From the NCBI GenBank assembly GCA_021787565.1, contig JAJYLT010000005.1, positions 1-64,000 on the forward strand: DNA of 64,000 nucleotides, read 5' to 3'. Under the pieces are notes generated by a model. It ran no database searches and was not told the origin of the DNA. It was given only the letters and a program-made list of their open reading frames with translations. The stretch is from Acidobacteriota bacterium. Its GTDB lineage: Bacteria; Acidobacteriota; UBA4820; DSQY01. Below, one piece after another: positions 46,676-55,029 of the stretch (position 1 is its first letter; each line of letters begins with the position of its first letter). Both the position numbers and the translations under genes were made by a program.

Positions 46676-46975
46676 ATGGCTGAGTATGGCGAGGCCCTGG
46701 GAATGATCGAAACGAAGGGCCTGGTGGCCATGATCGAGGCGTCCGACGCCATGGTCAAGGCGGCCAAGGTGACCCTCATCGGCTGGGAAAAGATCGGCGG
46801 GGCCTACGTGACGGCCATCGTCCGCGGTGACGTGGCCGCGGTCAAGGCCGCCACCGACGCGGGTGCCGCGGCTGCCCGCAAGGTAGGCGAACTGGTGACC
46901 GTGCACGTCATCCCGCGGCCCCACAAGTCGCTCGAGGACGCGCTCCCCATCGGCCACTCCAGCGCCAACGACTAG
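46676..46975 (+). CDS. BMC-H shell protein (PduA/EutM-like)
   Basis: Hexameric shell protein of a bacterial microcompartment, 99 residues, a single BMC domain. Opens [11 protein letters not shown], then A-A-K-V-T-L-I-G, and a late H-V-I-P-R-P-H that ends the domain. The canonical length and sequence predict flat hexagonal tiles with a small central pore. Three bases separate it from the first BMC-P gene. Confidence 0.95.
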   Translation: MAEYGEALGMIETKGLVAMIEASDAMVKAAKVTLIGWEKIGGAYVTAIVRGDVAAVKAATDAGAAAARKVGELVTVHVIPRPHKSLEDALPIGHSSAND

Positions 46976-46978
46976 GCC

Positions 46979-47245
46979 ATGCGCCTCGGCCGGGTGGTGG
47001 GCACGGTGGTGTCCACGCGCAAAGACCCGAAGCTCGTGGGTCTCAAGCTCCTCGTCGTGGGTACCCTGAGCCCCGAGCTGGTGGCCGACGGGGGCTATGA
47101 GGTGGCCGTGGACACGGTCCAGGCCGGCTTCGGGGACCTCGTGATCATGTGCACCGGCTCCTCCGCCCGCATGACCGAGCGCACCAAGGACGCCCCCGTG
47201 GACGCCACCATCGTCGGCGTCGTGGATACCGTGAACCTGGATTAG
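46979..47245 (+). CDS. BMC-P shell vertex protein 1 (EutN/CcmL-like)
   Basis: Pentameric vertex protein of 88 residues. R-V-V-G-T-V-V-S-T-R-K, then V-D-T-V-Q-A-G-F-G-D-L-V, G-S-S-A-R and a final D-A-T-I-V-G-V-V-D, the EutN/CcmL pattern. First of three such genes here. Confidence 0.93.
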   Translation: MRLGRVVGTVVSTRKDPKLVGLKLLVVGTLSPELVADGGYEVAVDTVQAGFGDLVIMCTGSSARMTERTKDAPVDATIVGVVDTVNLD

Positions 47246-47420
47246 GGGATGATGGATGATGGATGATGGATGAGAGACGAATGCCGGCAGACGGAAGTCT
47301 GCCGACGGCGAGTTTGGGTGCTTCGTCTCCATCCTCCACTCTTTATCAAGCGACGGCGGAAGGCGAACCCCCGATGACGGTTCTTTTTCTCCTCACTCCT
47401 CACTCCTCACTCCTCACCTT
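47246..47420. repeat. Heptamer repeats inside the shell operon
   Basis: GGATGAT heptamers at 47246-47276 and CACTCCT heptamers at 47391-47418 separate the first and second BMC-P genes. A short GCAGAC palindrome lies near 47284. No gene. Confidence 0.75.
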
Positions 47421-47426
47421 CGTACC

Positions 47427-47687
47427 ATGAACGTGGGAAGAGTGGCGGGAAACCTGGTGAGCACGGTGAAGGACCCGGGCCTCGAGGGGCACCGGATCCT
47501 GCTGGTGAGGCCGCTCAACGGGCGCGAAAAGCCGTTCTGGGCACTGGATGCCGTGGGGGCCGGGGCGGGAGAGGTGGTCCTCTACTGCCGCCAGCGCGAG
47601 GCCTCCTACGCCTTCCACCCCGACTTCGTCCCCTGCGACGCTTGCGTGGTGGGGATCGTGGACGAGCTGGACGAGGTGCTGCCGTGA
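47427..47687 (+). CDS. BMC-P shell vertex protein 2 (EutN/CcmL-like)
   Basis: 86 residues, same fold: R-V-A-G-N-L-V-S-T-V-K, G-H-R-I-L-L-V, D-A-V-G-A-G-A-G-E-V-V, ending C-V-V-G-I-V-D-E-L. Overlaps the third BMC-P gene in a GTGA. Sequence is clearly different from the first copy, so the three probably occupy different vertices or interact with different partners. Confidence 0.93.
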   Translation: MNVGRVAGNLVSTVKDPGLEGHRILLVRPLNGREKPFWALDAVGAGAGEVVLYCRQREASYAFHPDFVPCDACVVGIVDELDEVLP

Positions 47688-47986
47688 AGCTGGCGCGGGT
47701 CGTGGGAACCGTGGTGGCGACCCAGAAGTTCCCCAAGTACGAGGGGCTCAAATTTCTCCAGGTCCAGCCGCTGGATCTGGAGAAGCAGCCTCGTGGCCTG
47801 CCCTTCACGGCCATCGACATGGTGGACGCCGGGGAGGGCGACGACGTGCTGGTCTGCCTGGAGGGGCAGAGCGCCGTGGACGCCGTGGGGCTCGGCGAGA
47901 ACCCCGTGGATGCGGTGATCATGGGGGTGGTGGACGCGGTCCAATTCGTGCCGCCCCGGAGGGACAACCCGTGGACCCGAGGGTGA
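47684..47986 (+). CDS. BMC-P shell vertex protein 3 (EutN/CcmL-like)
   Basis: 100 residues from GTG 47684, overlapping the previous stop. A-R-V-V-G-T-V-V-A-T-Q-K, L-Q-V-Q-P-L-D, M-V-D-A-G-E-G-D-D-V-L and V-I-M-G-V-V-D-A-V. Its C-terminal tail of about ten residues (F-V-P-P-R-R-D-N-P-W) is longer than usual. Overlaps the next gene by 16 bases. Confidence 0.92.
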   Translation: MKLARVVGTVVATQKFPKYEGLKFLQVQPLDLEKQPRGLPFTAIDMVDAGEGDDVLVCLEGQSAVDAVGLGENPVDAVIMGVVDAVQFVPPRRDNPWTRG

Positions 47987-48531
47987 GCGAGATCGCGACG
48001 GGGGCGCTGAAGCGGCTCGGAGCGGCCCCGAAGGAGGGCGGTGGCTCTCTTCCGGCGGAGTTGCGCATCGGGGCCATCTCGCTGCCCCAGCTCTCGCGGC
48101 TGGCCTACCTCCAGGCCGGTGACCCGCTGGTGGACCAGGTGCTCGCCATGCTGCGCGCCGGACGCCCCGTATTCCTGGACCGCCCGGCGGTGGAGGCCTC
48201 CCTGGGGCTGGGAGGTTATCCCGCCCGCGTCCGGGAGCAGTTCGCCCGTTGGTTCATCCGGATCTCCGGCTATGGCGTGGCCCTGACCGGCGGCTCCGCT
48301 GCCCAGGACGCGCCCGCCGCGGCCCGTCCGGCCCCCCCTCCCGAATCGCCCGTCCGGCAGCCTGCCCCCGCCGCCGGGCCCCCGCCCGTCCAGAGCCTCA
48401 CGCTCCTCAGGCCCGACGGCCAGATCCTGTCGGAGATCCTCGGAGAGGCCGTCCCCGAGCCCCACCCCTGCTACCTGGAACCGGGCAAGGCCTGCTGCGG
48501 CTCCGGCCGGTGCAAGACTCTAGGATTCTGA
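47971..48531 (+). CDS. Microcompartment-linked protein of unknown family with Cys-rich tail
   Basis: Unrecognised protein of 186 residues from GTG 47971, overlapping the third BMC-P gene, so clearly part of this operon. Residues 3-14 (R-V-S-E-I-A-T-G-A-L-K-R) form an amphipathic helix followed by a Gly-rich linker, very like an encapsulation peptide. A helical core follows (about 30-105), then a Pro/Ala linker. The C-terminal 20 residues hold four Cys in C-Y-L-E-P-G-K-A-C-C and S-G-R-C-K. The tail could bind a metal or cluster. It may be a scaffold or a cargo adaptor. PduM-like is a possibility but I see no firm match. Confidence 0.75.
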   Translation: MDPRVSEIATGALKRLGAAPKEGGGSLPAELRIGAISLPQLSRLAYLQAGDPLVDQVLAMLRAGRPVFLDRPAVEASLGLGGYPARVREQFARWFIRISGYGVALTGGSAAQDAPAAARPAPPPESPVRQPAPAAGPPPVQSLTLLRPDGQILSEILGEAVPEPHPCYLEPGKACCGSGRCKTLGF

Positions 48532-48535
48532 AGAT

Positions 48536-48564
48536 CCAAGAGGGAAGCTCCGCTCCCCTCTTGG
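48536..48564. terminator. Hairpin between convergent genes
   Basis: CCAAGAGGG...CCCTCTTGG, 9-bp stem, 11-base loop, five bases after the microcompartment operon stop. The following 80 bases (GCGCTCGGGTCG... CGCTGAACTCCTCTCGCTGGTGG) resemble 44546-44600, a dispersed repeat. No U-run. 48565-48800 has no supported gene. Confidence 0.5.
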
Positions 48565-48800
48565 CGCTCGGGTCGGCTTCGCCTCGCCTCGCTGAACTCC
48601 TCTCGCTGGTGGTTGGCCTGCGCGCGGGCAAAGCCCGACGCTCGGCCGTTTCTTCGGGACATCCACGAAAGAGCCCGAGATGCCGGGGATGCCGAGTGTG
48701 AGTAGCCCTTCGGCATTTCGTTGGTGGAGAAGGAGGCTGGGGGCAGGAAAGCACCGGCGATGACGATGAATCTCCAGTTCTCCGATTCCGCCCTTCGCGT

Positions 48801-49880
48801 CTAGCGTCTCGCGTCTCGCGTCTCGGCCCCCTCCCACAGCTCCAGGCAGGCCTTGAGAACGGCGCCGGTGTGAACGCCTTCCAGGCACGGGGGCTTGCCG
48901 GCGGGCGACGGGCCGCACTCCTTCCAGAAGGCCTGGCGGCAGGGCGAGCAGGGCAGGGCGGCGTAGACCACCCGCAGACGCTCAGGAGGAACGTAGGGGG
49001 CGGTCTTGTGGGGGGCGCCGGGGCCGAAGATCGCCACCACCTTCGTCCCGGCCGCGGCGCCCAGGTGCATGGGTCCCGAATCGTTGCAGACCAGGAGGCG
49101 CGCCCTCTCCATGACCGCCGCCAGCACGGGCAGGCTGGTGGCTCCCGCCAGGTCCACGGCCGAGGGGCAGGCCGACCGGACCCGCTCGTGGAGCGGCCTC
49201 TCTCCCGCCGTTCCCACGAGGGCCACCCGGCAGCCGGTCCTCTCCGAGAGCTCCCTCGCCACCTCGCCGAAGCGCTGTGCGTGCCAGGCGCGCGGGGCCT
49301 TGCTGGCGGAGACGTGGAAGAGGGCCAGCGGGCTCCCGGCCAGGCCCGCCTCCGCGAGGATCCGCCCCGCCTCGGCGCGCTCGCGCTCCCCGATGGGGAA
49401 GGCCAGCCCCTCCCCATGCAGCGAGATACCCAGCGGCGAGAGGATGCTCGCGAACTGGAGGGCGTGGTGGCGGTGCCACTCCTCCTCGCCGAAGGGCACC
49501 GGGTGCGTCAGCAGGAGCGAGCGCCGGTCGGTGGCCAGCCCGATTCGCAAGGGGATGCGAGCCGCGAAGGCCAGGAGGGCCTCCCGGAAGCCCTTGGGGA
49601 AGAGCAGCGCCGCGGCGAAGCCCTCCCTCCGCAGCTCGCGGGCCTGGCCGAGCGTGGCGCCGAGCGTCTCCCCGCCGAGGAAACGCACCGCGTCCAGGGC
49701 CGGCAGCCCCTCCACCGCCGCTCGCACCTTGGGTTTGACCAGGGCCTCCAGCCTCAGGTCGGGCCGGGCGCGGCGGAGGGCGGCCAGGGCGGGGGTGCAG
49801 AGGATCACGTCCCCGATCCAGTTGGGCAGCCGAACCAGGACGCGGGCCCCTTCGGGCAGATCGAGGGGCCGCGGGGCCAT
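48801..49880 (-). CDS. Glycosyltransferase family 9 (heptosyltransferase-like)
   Basis: Adds heptose to the LPS core at the inner membrane. From ATG 49880 the product is 359 residues. R-L-P-N-W-I-G-D-V-I-L near the N-terminus is the GT9 acceptor-side motif, and the donor-side motif N-D-S-G-P-M-H-L-G-A-A appears near 262. WaaF is the closest guess. The start overlaps the stop of the small membrane gene by one base. The C-terminal E-T-R-D-A-R-R and stop come from GAGACGC heptamer repeats. Confidence 0.87.
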   Translation of the reverse strand: MAPRPLDLPEGARVLVRLPNWIGDVILCTPALAALRRARPDLRLEALVKPKVRAAVEGLPALDAVRFLGGETLGATLGQARELRREGFAAALLFPKGFREALLAFAARIPLRIGLATDRRSLLLTHPVPFGEEEWHRHHALQFASILSPLGISLHGEGLAFPIGERERAEAGRILAEAGLAGSPLALFHVSASKAPRAWHAQRFGEVARELSERTGCRVALVGTAGERPLHERVRSACPSAVDLAGATSLPVLAAVMERARLLVCNDSGPMHLGAAAGTKVVAIFGPGAPHKTAPYVPPERLRVVYAALPCSPCRQAFWKECGPSPAGKPPCLEGVHTGAVLKACLELWEGAETRDARR

Positions 49881-50074
49881 CAGTGCCCCCGCAGGAAAAG
49901 AAAGTAGACGAGGAGGAGGACGAGGGCCGCCGCCGCGGAGGCGAAGCCGATCTTGACCCAGGACCACGGCTTCTCGCCGTAGAGCGCCCCCGTCTGGCCG
50001 TTGACCACGAAGGGGAAGATCCGGCCCTCCCCCGCCGCGGCGGTCCCCTTCGGATCAGGCTGTCGCGCGTCCAT
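49880..50074 (-). CDS. Small single-span membrane protein
   Basis: 64 residues with one C-terminal membrane span (about 41-60) after F-P-F-V-V-N-G-Q-T-G-A-L-Y-G-E-K-P-W-S-W, a sequence I associate with the membrane-proximal end of some zinc-ribbon proteins. No function is known. Stop and next start overlap (TGATG), so it is translated with the heptosyltransferase. Confidence 0.65.
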   Translation of the reverse strand: MDARQPDPKGTAAAGEGRIFPFVVNGQTGALYGEKPWSWVKIGFASAAAALVLLLVYFLFLRGH

Positions 50075-50089
50075 GGCTCCCGCCCCCCT

Positions 50090-51073
50090 TCAGACGACCC
50101 AATGCTCGGGCTGGCGCCCCTCGAGTACGGCCAGGCAGTCCGTCACCGCCATCCTCGCCATGGCATCCCTCACGGCCCCCGTGGCCGAGCCCAGGTGGGG
50201 CAGGAGTAGGACGTTGGGCAGCTCCCGAAGGCCCGGAGCCAGCGCGGGCTCCCGTTCGTAGACGTCCAGGCCGGCTCCGAAGAGGCGGCCCTGTCGCAGC
50301 CACTCGACGAGGGCCTCCTCGTCCACGACCGGCCCCCGGGCCGTGTTCACGAGAATGGCGCCCGGCTTCATGGCCAGGAGCCTGCGGCGGTCCATGAGGC
50401 GGCGCGTTTCGGATGTGAGCGGGCAGTGGAGCGACACCACGTCGGCGGCGGCCAGAAGATCCTCCAGCGGGAGATGCCGCGCGTTCAGCGCGCTTTCCAC
50501 CGAGTCCTCCAGGCGCCTGGGCTGAGAATAGGCGACGCGCATGCCGAAGGCCGGGGCCCTGCGCGCCACGGCCCGGCCGATGCGCCCCATTCCGACCAGG
50601 CCCAGGATCTTGCCTCTCAGATCCACGCCCAGGAGCAGGTCGGGGGCCCATCCGGAGAAGCCGCCGGCCCGGACCATCCGGTCTCCCTCCACCACCCTGC
50701 GCGCCACTCCGAGGATCAGCGCCCAGGCGAGGTCGGCCGTGGCTTCCGTGAGCACGTCGGGGGTGTGGGTCACCACCACCCCCTGCGCCCGCGCGGCCTC
50801 CAGGTCGATGTTGTCGGTGCCTACGGCCACGTTGGACACGACCCTGAGACCAGGGCAGGCCTCCAGTACCGCGCGGGTAACCGGATCCGTCAGGAAGGTC
50901 ACGGCACCCGAGGCTTCGCGCAGGGCCTCGGCCAGCTCGGCCTCGCCGAGGGGACCCCGGCGATCGAGGAGCTTCACCCGCGCCCGCCCCTCGAACAGGG
51001 CTAGCGCGCCACCGGAGAGGGGCGCCGTCACTACGACCAGAGGCAACTTCCGCGCCGCGTCTTCACTCCTCAC
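50090..51073 (-). CDS. D-2-hydroxyacid dehydrogenase (glyoxylate/hydroxypyruvate reductase type)
   Basis: NAD(P)-dependent dehydrogenase of 327 residues. N-A-A/V-G-T-D-N-I-D in the catalytic half, G-M-G-R-I-G Rossmann motif near 157-162, catalytic Arg in N-T-A-R-G, Glu near E-R-E-P, and His in L-P-H-L-G-S-A-T. Glyoxylate reductase or D-glycerate dehydrogenase is most likely. The GTG start at 51073 lies in an AGGAGTG heptamer repeat that also provides the Shine-Dalgarno sequence six bases upstream; a TTG at about 51049 is an alternative start. Confidence 0.85.
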   Translation of the reverse strand: MRSEDAARKLPLVVVTAPLSGGALALFEGRARVKLLDRRGPLGEAELAEALREASGAVTFLTDPVTRAVLEACPGLRVVSNVAVGTDNIDLEAARAQGVVVTHTPDVLTEATADLAWALILGVARRVVEGDRMVRAGGFSGWAPDLLLGVDLRGKILGLVGMGRIGRAVARRAPAFGMRVAYSQPRRLEDSVESALNARHLPLEDLLAAADVVSLHCPLTSETRRLMDRRRLLAMKPGAILVNTARGPVVDEEALVEWLRQGRLFGAGLDVYEREPALAPGLRELPNVLLLPHLGSATGAVRDAMARMAVTDCLAVLEGRQPEHWVV

Positions 51074-51151
51074 TCCTCACTCCTCACTCCTCACTTCTTA
51101 CTTCTTACTTCTCACTTTTCACTTTTCACTCCTCACTTCTCACTCCTCACT
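51061..51151. repeat. Heptamer repeat supplying SD and start codon
   Basis: Minus-strand units AGGAGTG, AAAAGTG and AGAAGTA. Each AGGAGTG carries both a Shine-Dalgarno core and a GTG with seven-base period, so start sites occur in all frames. Confidence 0.8.
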
Positions 51152-51157
51152 TTCCCG

Positions 51158-54097
51158 TCACCACAGCTTCAGCACCACCAGCGCCACGGTGGAATCGTGC
51201 CTGACGGGGGCGATGTCGCTCTGCAGCGCGTACCCCACGGCGAGGGTCCAGTAGGTCTGCCAGGGGCCCGTCACGGCGCCGGAGAAACTCAGCCCCGTGT
51301 GGTTCTGCCAGAGGCCGCTGCCCCGGATGGGCTCCACCCTGGCGCGGTCCACGACGAGACCGAAGCGGATGACCTGCGCGATGTTGAAATCGTAGGCCAG
51401 GGTGGCGATGGCGCCGCGGTCGAAGCGGACACCGCTGCCCGCGAAGCCCGGCAAGGATTCCTTGCCCAGGTAGGTGAACTGGTAGCTGCTGAAGCGGTCC
51501 AGGCTGCTGCCGTCCATCCAGTTCAGGCCAGCCGAGATTTGCTGGAAGTAGGGCAAGTAGAAGTGCTTGCTCAGGGCCAAGCTCCAGAGCGAATAGTCCT
51601 TGTGGTTGGAGGCGTCCTCGTGGCCGCCGGGGAAACCCCACGGCTCCCAGGAGGTACGGTGGTGGGCCATGGCCTGTGCCTCCGCCGACCAGCCGTTCCA
51701 GGCGAGGGAGTAGCCCAGCCCCAGCCCCAGGTCGCCGTGGTCCTTGGGCAGGCGGAAGTTCCACGCGGTCTGGGAAACCTTCGAGTAACGGTAGTAGCGC
51801 GCGTCCACGTCGAGGGAGAGCTTGGAGTAGTCATTCAGCCGCCAGCCCAGGTTTCCGCTGGCATACTCGCGGAGGACCTTGACGCGCTCGTCCCGGGCCT
51901 CGACGCCGGCGGGATAGTAGCGGTCCTCGAAAGGAATGAGGAAGAGGGCCGCGTTGAAGCCGCCGTCCACCTTGGGAAAAAGGTTGACCTTGGAGACGGT
52001 GAGCGTATTGACGGCCCCGGCCGCGAAGAGATTGATCTGGGTCTTGGTCTTCTTCCAGTCGTAGTTGAAATAGTTCACTCCGATGAGGGGAATCGGGTAC
52101 TTGAGGCTCTTGTCATAGTAGGCGCCGCCCACCGCGAACCACCGGCTCGTCTCCTGCTGCACCTGGACCCGCCGGGTCCCGTTCTTCTCCTTCACGAAGT
52201 AGCGAAGCCCCTTGGCCGTCTCCTGAAGCATGGGCTTGTCGCTCGCCTCGGCCTTGGCGAGCTCTTCCTTGAAGTCGGGGACGTTGATGGCCACCTGGGA
52301 GAAGTGGATCTCGCGCTCGGCCAGGATGTTCCGGCCGCCCACGGAGAAGAGCTGCTGCCCCTGCACGCGGCTGAGCAGCCAGTAGGTCTTGCCGCCTGGG
52401 CCCGTGTAAGGGGCGTAGTAGTCCGTCTCGTCGTTGCTCACCATGGGCTCTTGCAGGCCTTTCTGGCTCACGGTCATGCGGATCTTGGCGAAGGTGTGCT
52501 CGTCGATCCAGACCTTTCCGGAGTAGACGCTGCCCGTGGCCGTGGGCAGGGGAACGAACTCCACCTCGTAGCAGTCGTGGCCGTCCACGCGCGCTCGGCC
52601 CACGTAGCGGTAGGCGTAGTCGCGGCCCAGGGTGAGCGCCAGGGGAAGCGTGTTCACCTTCTCGGGCTCGATGATCGGGAGCTGCGGGATCTTCTTGCCC
52701 TTCCACGCCACGCCGTTGACGAGGAGCCTGTTCTGCACCCAGCGGGCCCCGACGCCCTTCTGGTAGAGAAAGCTGTTCTGGAAGGTGACGTTCAGGCTCC
52801 ACGTGCCGCCGGGGAGCTGGAAGTGATAGTCCACCTGCGCGTCGCTCGTGTAGTTGTCGAGAAAGACCTCCTGCGCCTCCTGGACGGCCTGGTAGCGGGC
52901 GATGATCACCTCCACGGGGATGGTGTAGGTGGTGGAGACGGAGAGCTTCTCCTCCCCCACCGTCCCCGTCTTGAGGCGGCCGAAGAGCACGAGGAGCGGC
53001 CGCCCATTCCAAGGCACGTTGAGCACCGTCTCCTGCTTCTTCTGGTCGGCCTTGTACCCGAGGGAGACGGCCTTCCCGGAGGGGAGCGGGTAGGCCTCCG
53101 GATGGGTGAGGTCGGCCGTGGGCAGATGGATCTCCAGGGCCGCGGCCCTGGAGCCGGCCACGGTCGGTACGAGCACCATCCCCTGCACCATCGTGTCGGG
53201 GTCCAGCAGGTTGATGAGGCCGATGTCCGGCCTCGGTCCCGAGCTGTCCCGGATGGAGGTCGCCTCGGCGGCGAAGCCGGGGCCCATGGGCGGCGTCAGC
53301 TTCTCCCTCAGGCTGAGCAGCCCTTCCCAAACCGCCGGCAGGTTCCCGGCGGCCACGTCGGTGTAGGTCACGCCGCGGGAGGCCGAGACCAGGACCAGGA
53401 GCTGGGCGGCGATGGCGTTTTCCACGCGCGGCAGGTGAAGGAGCAGGGGGGCGCCCAAGTGGTAGGCATCGAGAAAACGCACCACATCGCGCGGGGGTTC
53501 GCCGGTAGGCCCCGTGGACTCCGAAGCGTAGCCCTCGACGTAGGCGCGGAAGTGCCGCGCGTAGAGCGGTTCCATGAGGGGCAGGTCTTCGGGGGCCACC
53601 TCGCCCAGCAGAATACGCGCCTGGTTCTTGCCCCTAAGGGCCACGGTGAGCTCCTTCAAGACGAGGGCCAGCTTGTCCGGGTCTTCCTGGAGCGCGGCGG
53701 GGAACTGCTCCCGGTCGAGGGAGAGCCCCAGGGCGTCCGCGCTGGGACCCGCGTTCTCGGAGAGGGTGACCAGATAGGCCGCCGTCTCCTTGCTCGACGG
53801 GCCGTCGGGCAACTGGGTCGTCACGCAGAGCCTGGCGTGGGCTTCATTCACCGCCTTCACGGCCGCATCGAAGGCCGGCCAGTCCGGGCTCTTGGCCCAC
53901 GCCGACGGGATGGTCAGGGTCACCCCCACGGGATTGGCCGCCACGCTTGGGTGGGCGGCCAATTCGCTCTCCAGGGCACCCCATTGGTCTGGGGGCACCC
54001 TCACCCCGAACTTCAGGTCCTGCTGGGGGTAACGGTCCTGCGCGGCCGCACCCAAGGCCAACGCGCATGCCAGAAGGAACGTGAGCCAGCGCTGCAT
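51158..54097 (-). CDS. Large exported protein: LolA-like middle domain and C-terminal beta-barrel
   Basis: 979 residues, ATG 54097 with AAGGAG nine bases upstream. Signal peptide about 1-19. Residues 20-330 are alpha/beta and look like an inactive hydrolase-type or carbohydrate-binding fold I cannot name. Residues about 430-620 have Y-R-Y-V-G-R-A-R-V-D-G-H-D-C-Y-E-V-E-F followed by K-V-W-I-D-E-H-T-F-A-K-I-R-M, typical of LolA/LolB-like lipoprotein-binding sheets. Residues 650-979 alternate aromatic and polar residues and end in L-W, a barrel terminus. Such a fusion could pass lipids or lipoproteins to the outer membrane. Function is inference. Confidence 0.7.
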   Translation of the reverse strand: MQRWLTFLLACALALGAAAQDRYPQQDLKFGVRVPPDQWGALESELAAHPSVAANPVGVTLTIPSAWAKSPDWPAFDAAVKAVNEAHARLCVTTQLPDGPSSKETAAYLVTLSENAGPSADALGLSLDREQFPAALQEDPDKLALVLKELTVALRGKNQARILLGEVAPEDLPLMEPLYARHFRAYVEGYASESTGPTGEPPRDVVRFLDAYHLGAPLLLHLPRVENAIAAQLLVLVSASRGVTYTDVAAGNLPAVWEGLLSLREKLTPPMGPGFAAEATSIRDSSGPRPDIGLINLLDPDTMVQGMVLVPTVAGSRAAALEIHLPTADLTHPEAYPLPSGKAVSLGYKADQKKQETVLNVPWNGRPLLVLFGRLKTGTVGEEKLSVSTTYTIPVEVIIARYQAVQEAQEVFLDNYTSDAQVDYHFQLPGGTWSLNVTFQNSFLYQKGVGARWVQNRLLVNGVAWKGKKIPQLPIIEPEKVNTLPLALTLGRDYAYRYVGRARVDGHDCYEVEFVPLPTATGSVYSGKVWIDEHTFAKIRMTVSQKGLQEPMVSNDETDYYAPYTGPGGKTYWLLSRVQGQQLFSVGGRNILAEREIHFSQVAINVPDFKEELAKAEASDKPMLQETAKGLRYFVKEKNGTRRVQVQQETSRWFAVGGAYYDKSLKYPIPLIGVNYFNYDWKKTKTQINLFAAGAVNTLTVSKVNLFPKVDGGFNAALFLIPFEDRYYPAGVEARDERVKVLREYASGNLGWRLNDYSKLSLDVDARYYRYSKVSQTAWNFRLPKDHGDLGLGLGYSLAWNGWSAEAQAMAHHRTSWEPWGFPGGHEDASNHKDYSLWSLALSKHFYLPYFQQISAGLNWMDGSSLDRFSSYQFTYLGKESLPGFAGSGVRFDRGAIATLAYDFNIAQVIRFGLVVDRARVEPIRGSGLWQNHTGLSFSGAVTGPWQTYWTLAVGYALQSDIAPVRHDSTVALVVLKLW

Positions 54098-54536
54098 GGA
54101 GGCGTCTCCTTTCTGAGTGAACTTCAGCCAGTCCTCCTGATCCGTGCGCCATTATAGCGCCAACGGGCGGGGCCGTAAGGGGGGCAAGGGACAGGGGACA
54201 AGGGACACGAAAATGCCGGGAGCACCGTTTGTTGGCTTCTTTCGGCCTCTCCTCATCACCTCATCTCGGAATCTCGGGGACAAGGGAGAGCCGAAAGCGG
54301 AGAACGCGGCTGCCTTGGAGGGTTCGCACTTCGCAATCCAAGATCCTTCGTGTCTTGGGCTTCGAGCCCGCCAAAATCTGGAGCCAGTGTACTGGACTCC
54401 GTGGAGGTCGGCCTCCTCATCCCATCTTCGTGTCTTGGTGTCTTCGTGTCTTGGTGTCTTCTTATCTTGGTGTCTTGGTGCCTTGGTGCCTTGGTGGTGA
54501 ATCTTTTTTTTCGAATTCCCCTCTCCCCAGACGCGC
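54098..54536. other. Intergenic region with octamer repeats
   Basis: A TATAAT-like -10 (minus strand, 54151-54156) probably serves the large barrel gene. 54420-54505 holds about ten CACCAAGR-type octamers (read on the minus strand). 54160-54420 shows no gene. Confidence 0.55.
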
Positions 54537-54562
54537 AAAGGCCCGGGATCGGCTCCCGGGCC
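54537..54562 (-). terminator. Probable ferredoxin terminator
   Basis: Stem GGCCCGGGA/UCCCGGGCC on the minus strand followed by only a short U-run. 36 bases after the ferredoxin stop. Confidence 0.5.
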
Positions 54563-54597
54563 CTCGTCCTTCCGTGGCTCCCGCCTACGGGTGCCGC

Positions 54598-54831
54598 CTA
54601 CTCTCCGTCGTTGCCGATGGCGTCCACCGGGCAGGAGGCTTTGGCGTCCTCGCAGAGCTGTTCTTCCTCGGCGGTTTCGGGCTGCTTCGTCACGAAAGCG
54701 TGGCTCGAGTCCTCGTTCATCACGAAGTGGTCCGGCGCGATGGAGATGCACGAGTCACACGCGATGCAATTTTCGTCCACGTACCACTTGCCAGGTACGC
54801 ATTCTTCGACCTTCAGGTTCACGTCGGCCAT
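54598..54831 (-). CDS. Single-cluster [4Fe-4S] ferredoxin
   Basis: Cytoplasmic electron carrier of 77 residues. C-I-A-C-D-S-C near 22-28 and a distant C-P-V-D-A-I give one 4Fe-4S site. A further Cys (L-C-E-D-A-K-A-S-C-P) suggests the usual disulfide or the partner ligand of this class. ATG 54831 has GGAGGA upstream. Monocistronic, with a strong promoter and a hairpin after it. Confidence 0.88.
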   Translation of the reverse strand: MADVNLKVEECVPGKWYVDENCIACDSCISIAPDHFVMNEDSSHAFVTKQPETAEEEQLCEDAKASCPVDAIGNDGE

Positions 54832-54896
54832 GTGGAATCCTCCTAAGCGGGTCGGATGGGTCTGAGAGGGCTCCCCCTCCTCGATCAAAAGGAGGC

Positions 54897-54925
54897 AATA
54901 TAGCCTTCCCCCCCGGGGAAGTCAA
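54897..54925 (-). promoter_or_regulatory. Promoter TTGACT-17-TATATT
   Basis: Minus strand, -35 at 54920-54925, -10 at 54897-54902, about 60 bases before the ferredoxin start. One of the best promoter matches in the window. Confidence 0.75.
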
Positions 54926-55029
54926 GCCGCTGAAACGCCGCTGAAACGCCTGTTCTTGAAACTGGTGGTTCTGACCCGTGGCGGCTGTCCCGTCTTCCTC
55001 CAGGGGACCTTTCGCGCTACCCTTTCAGT

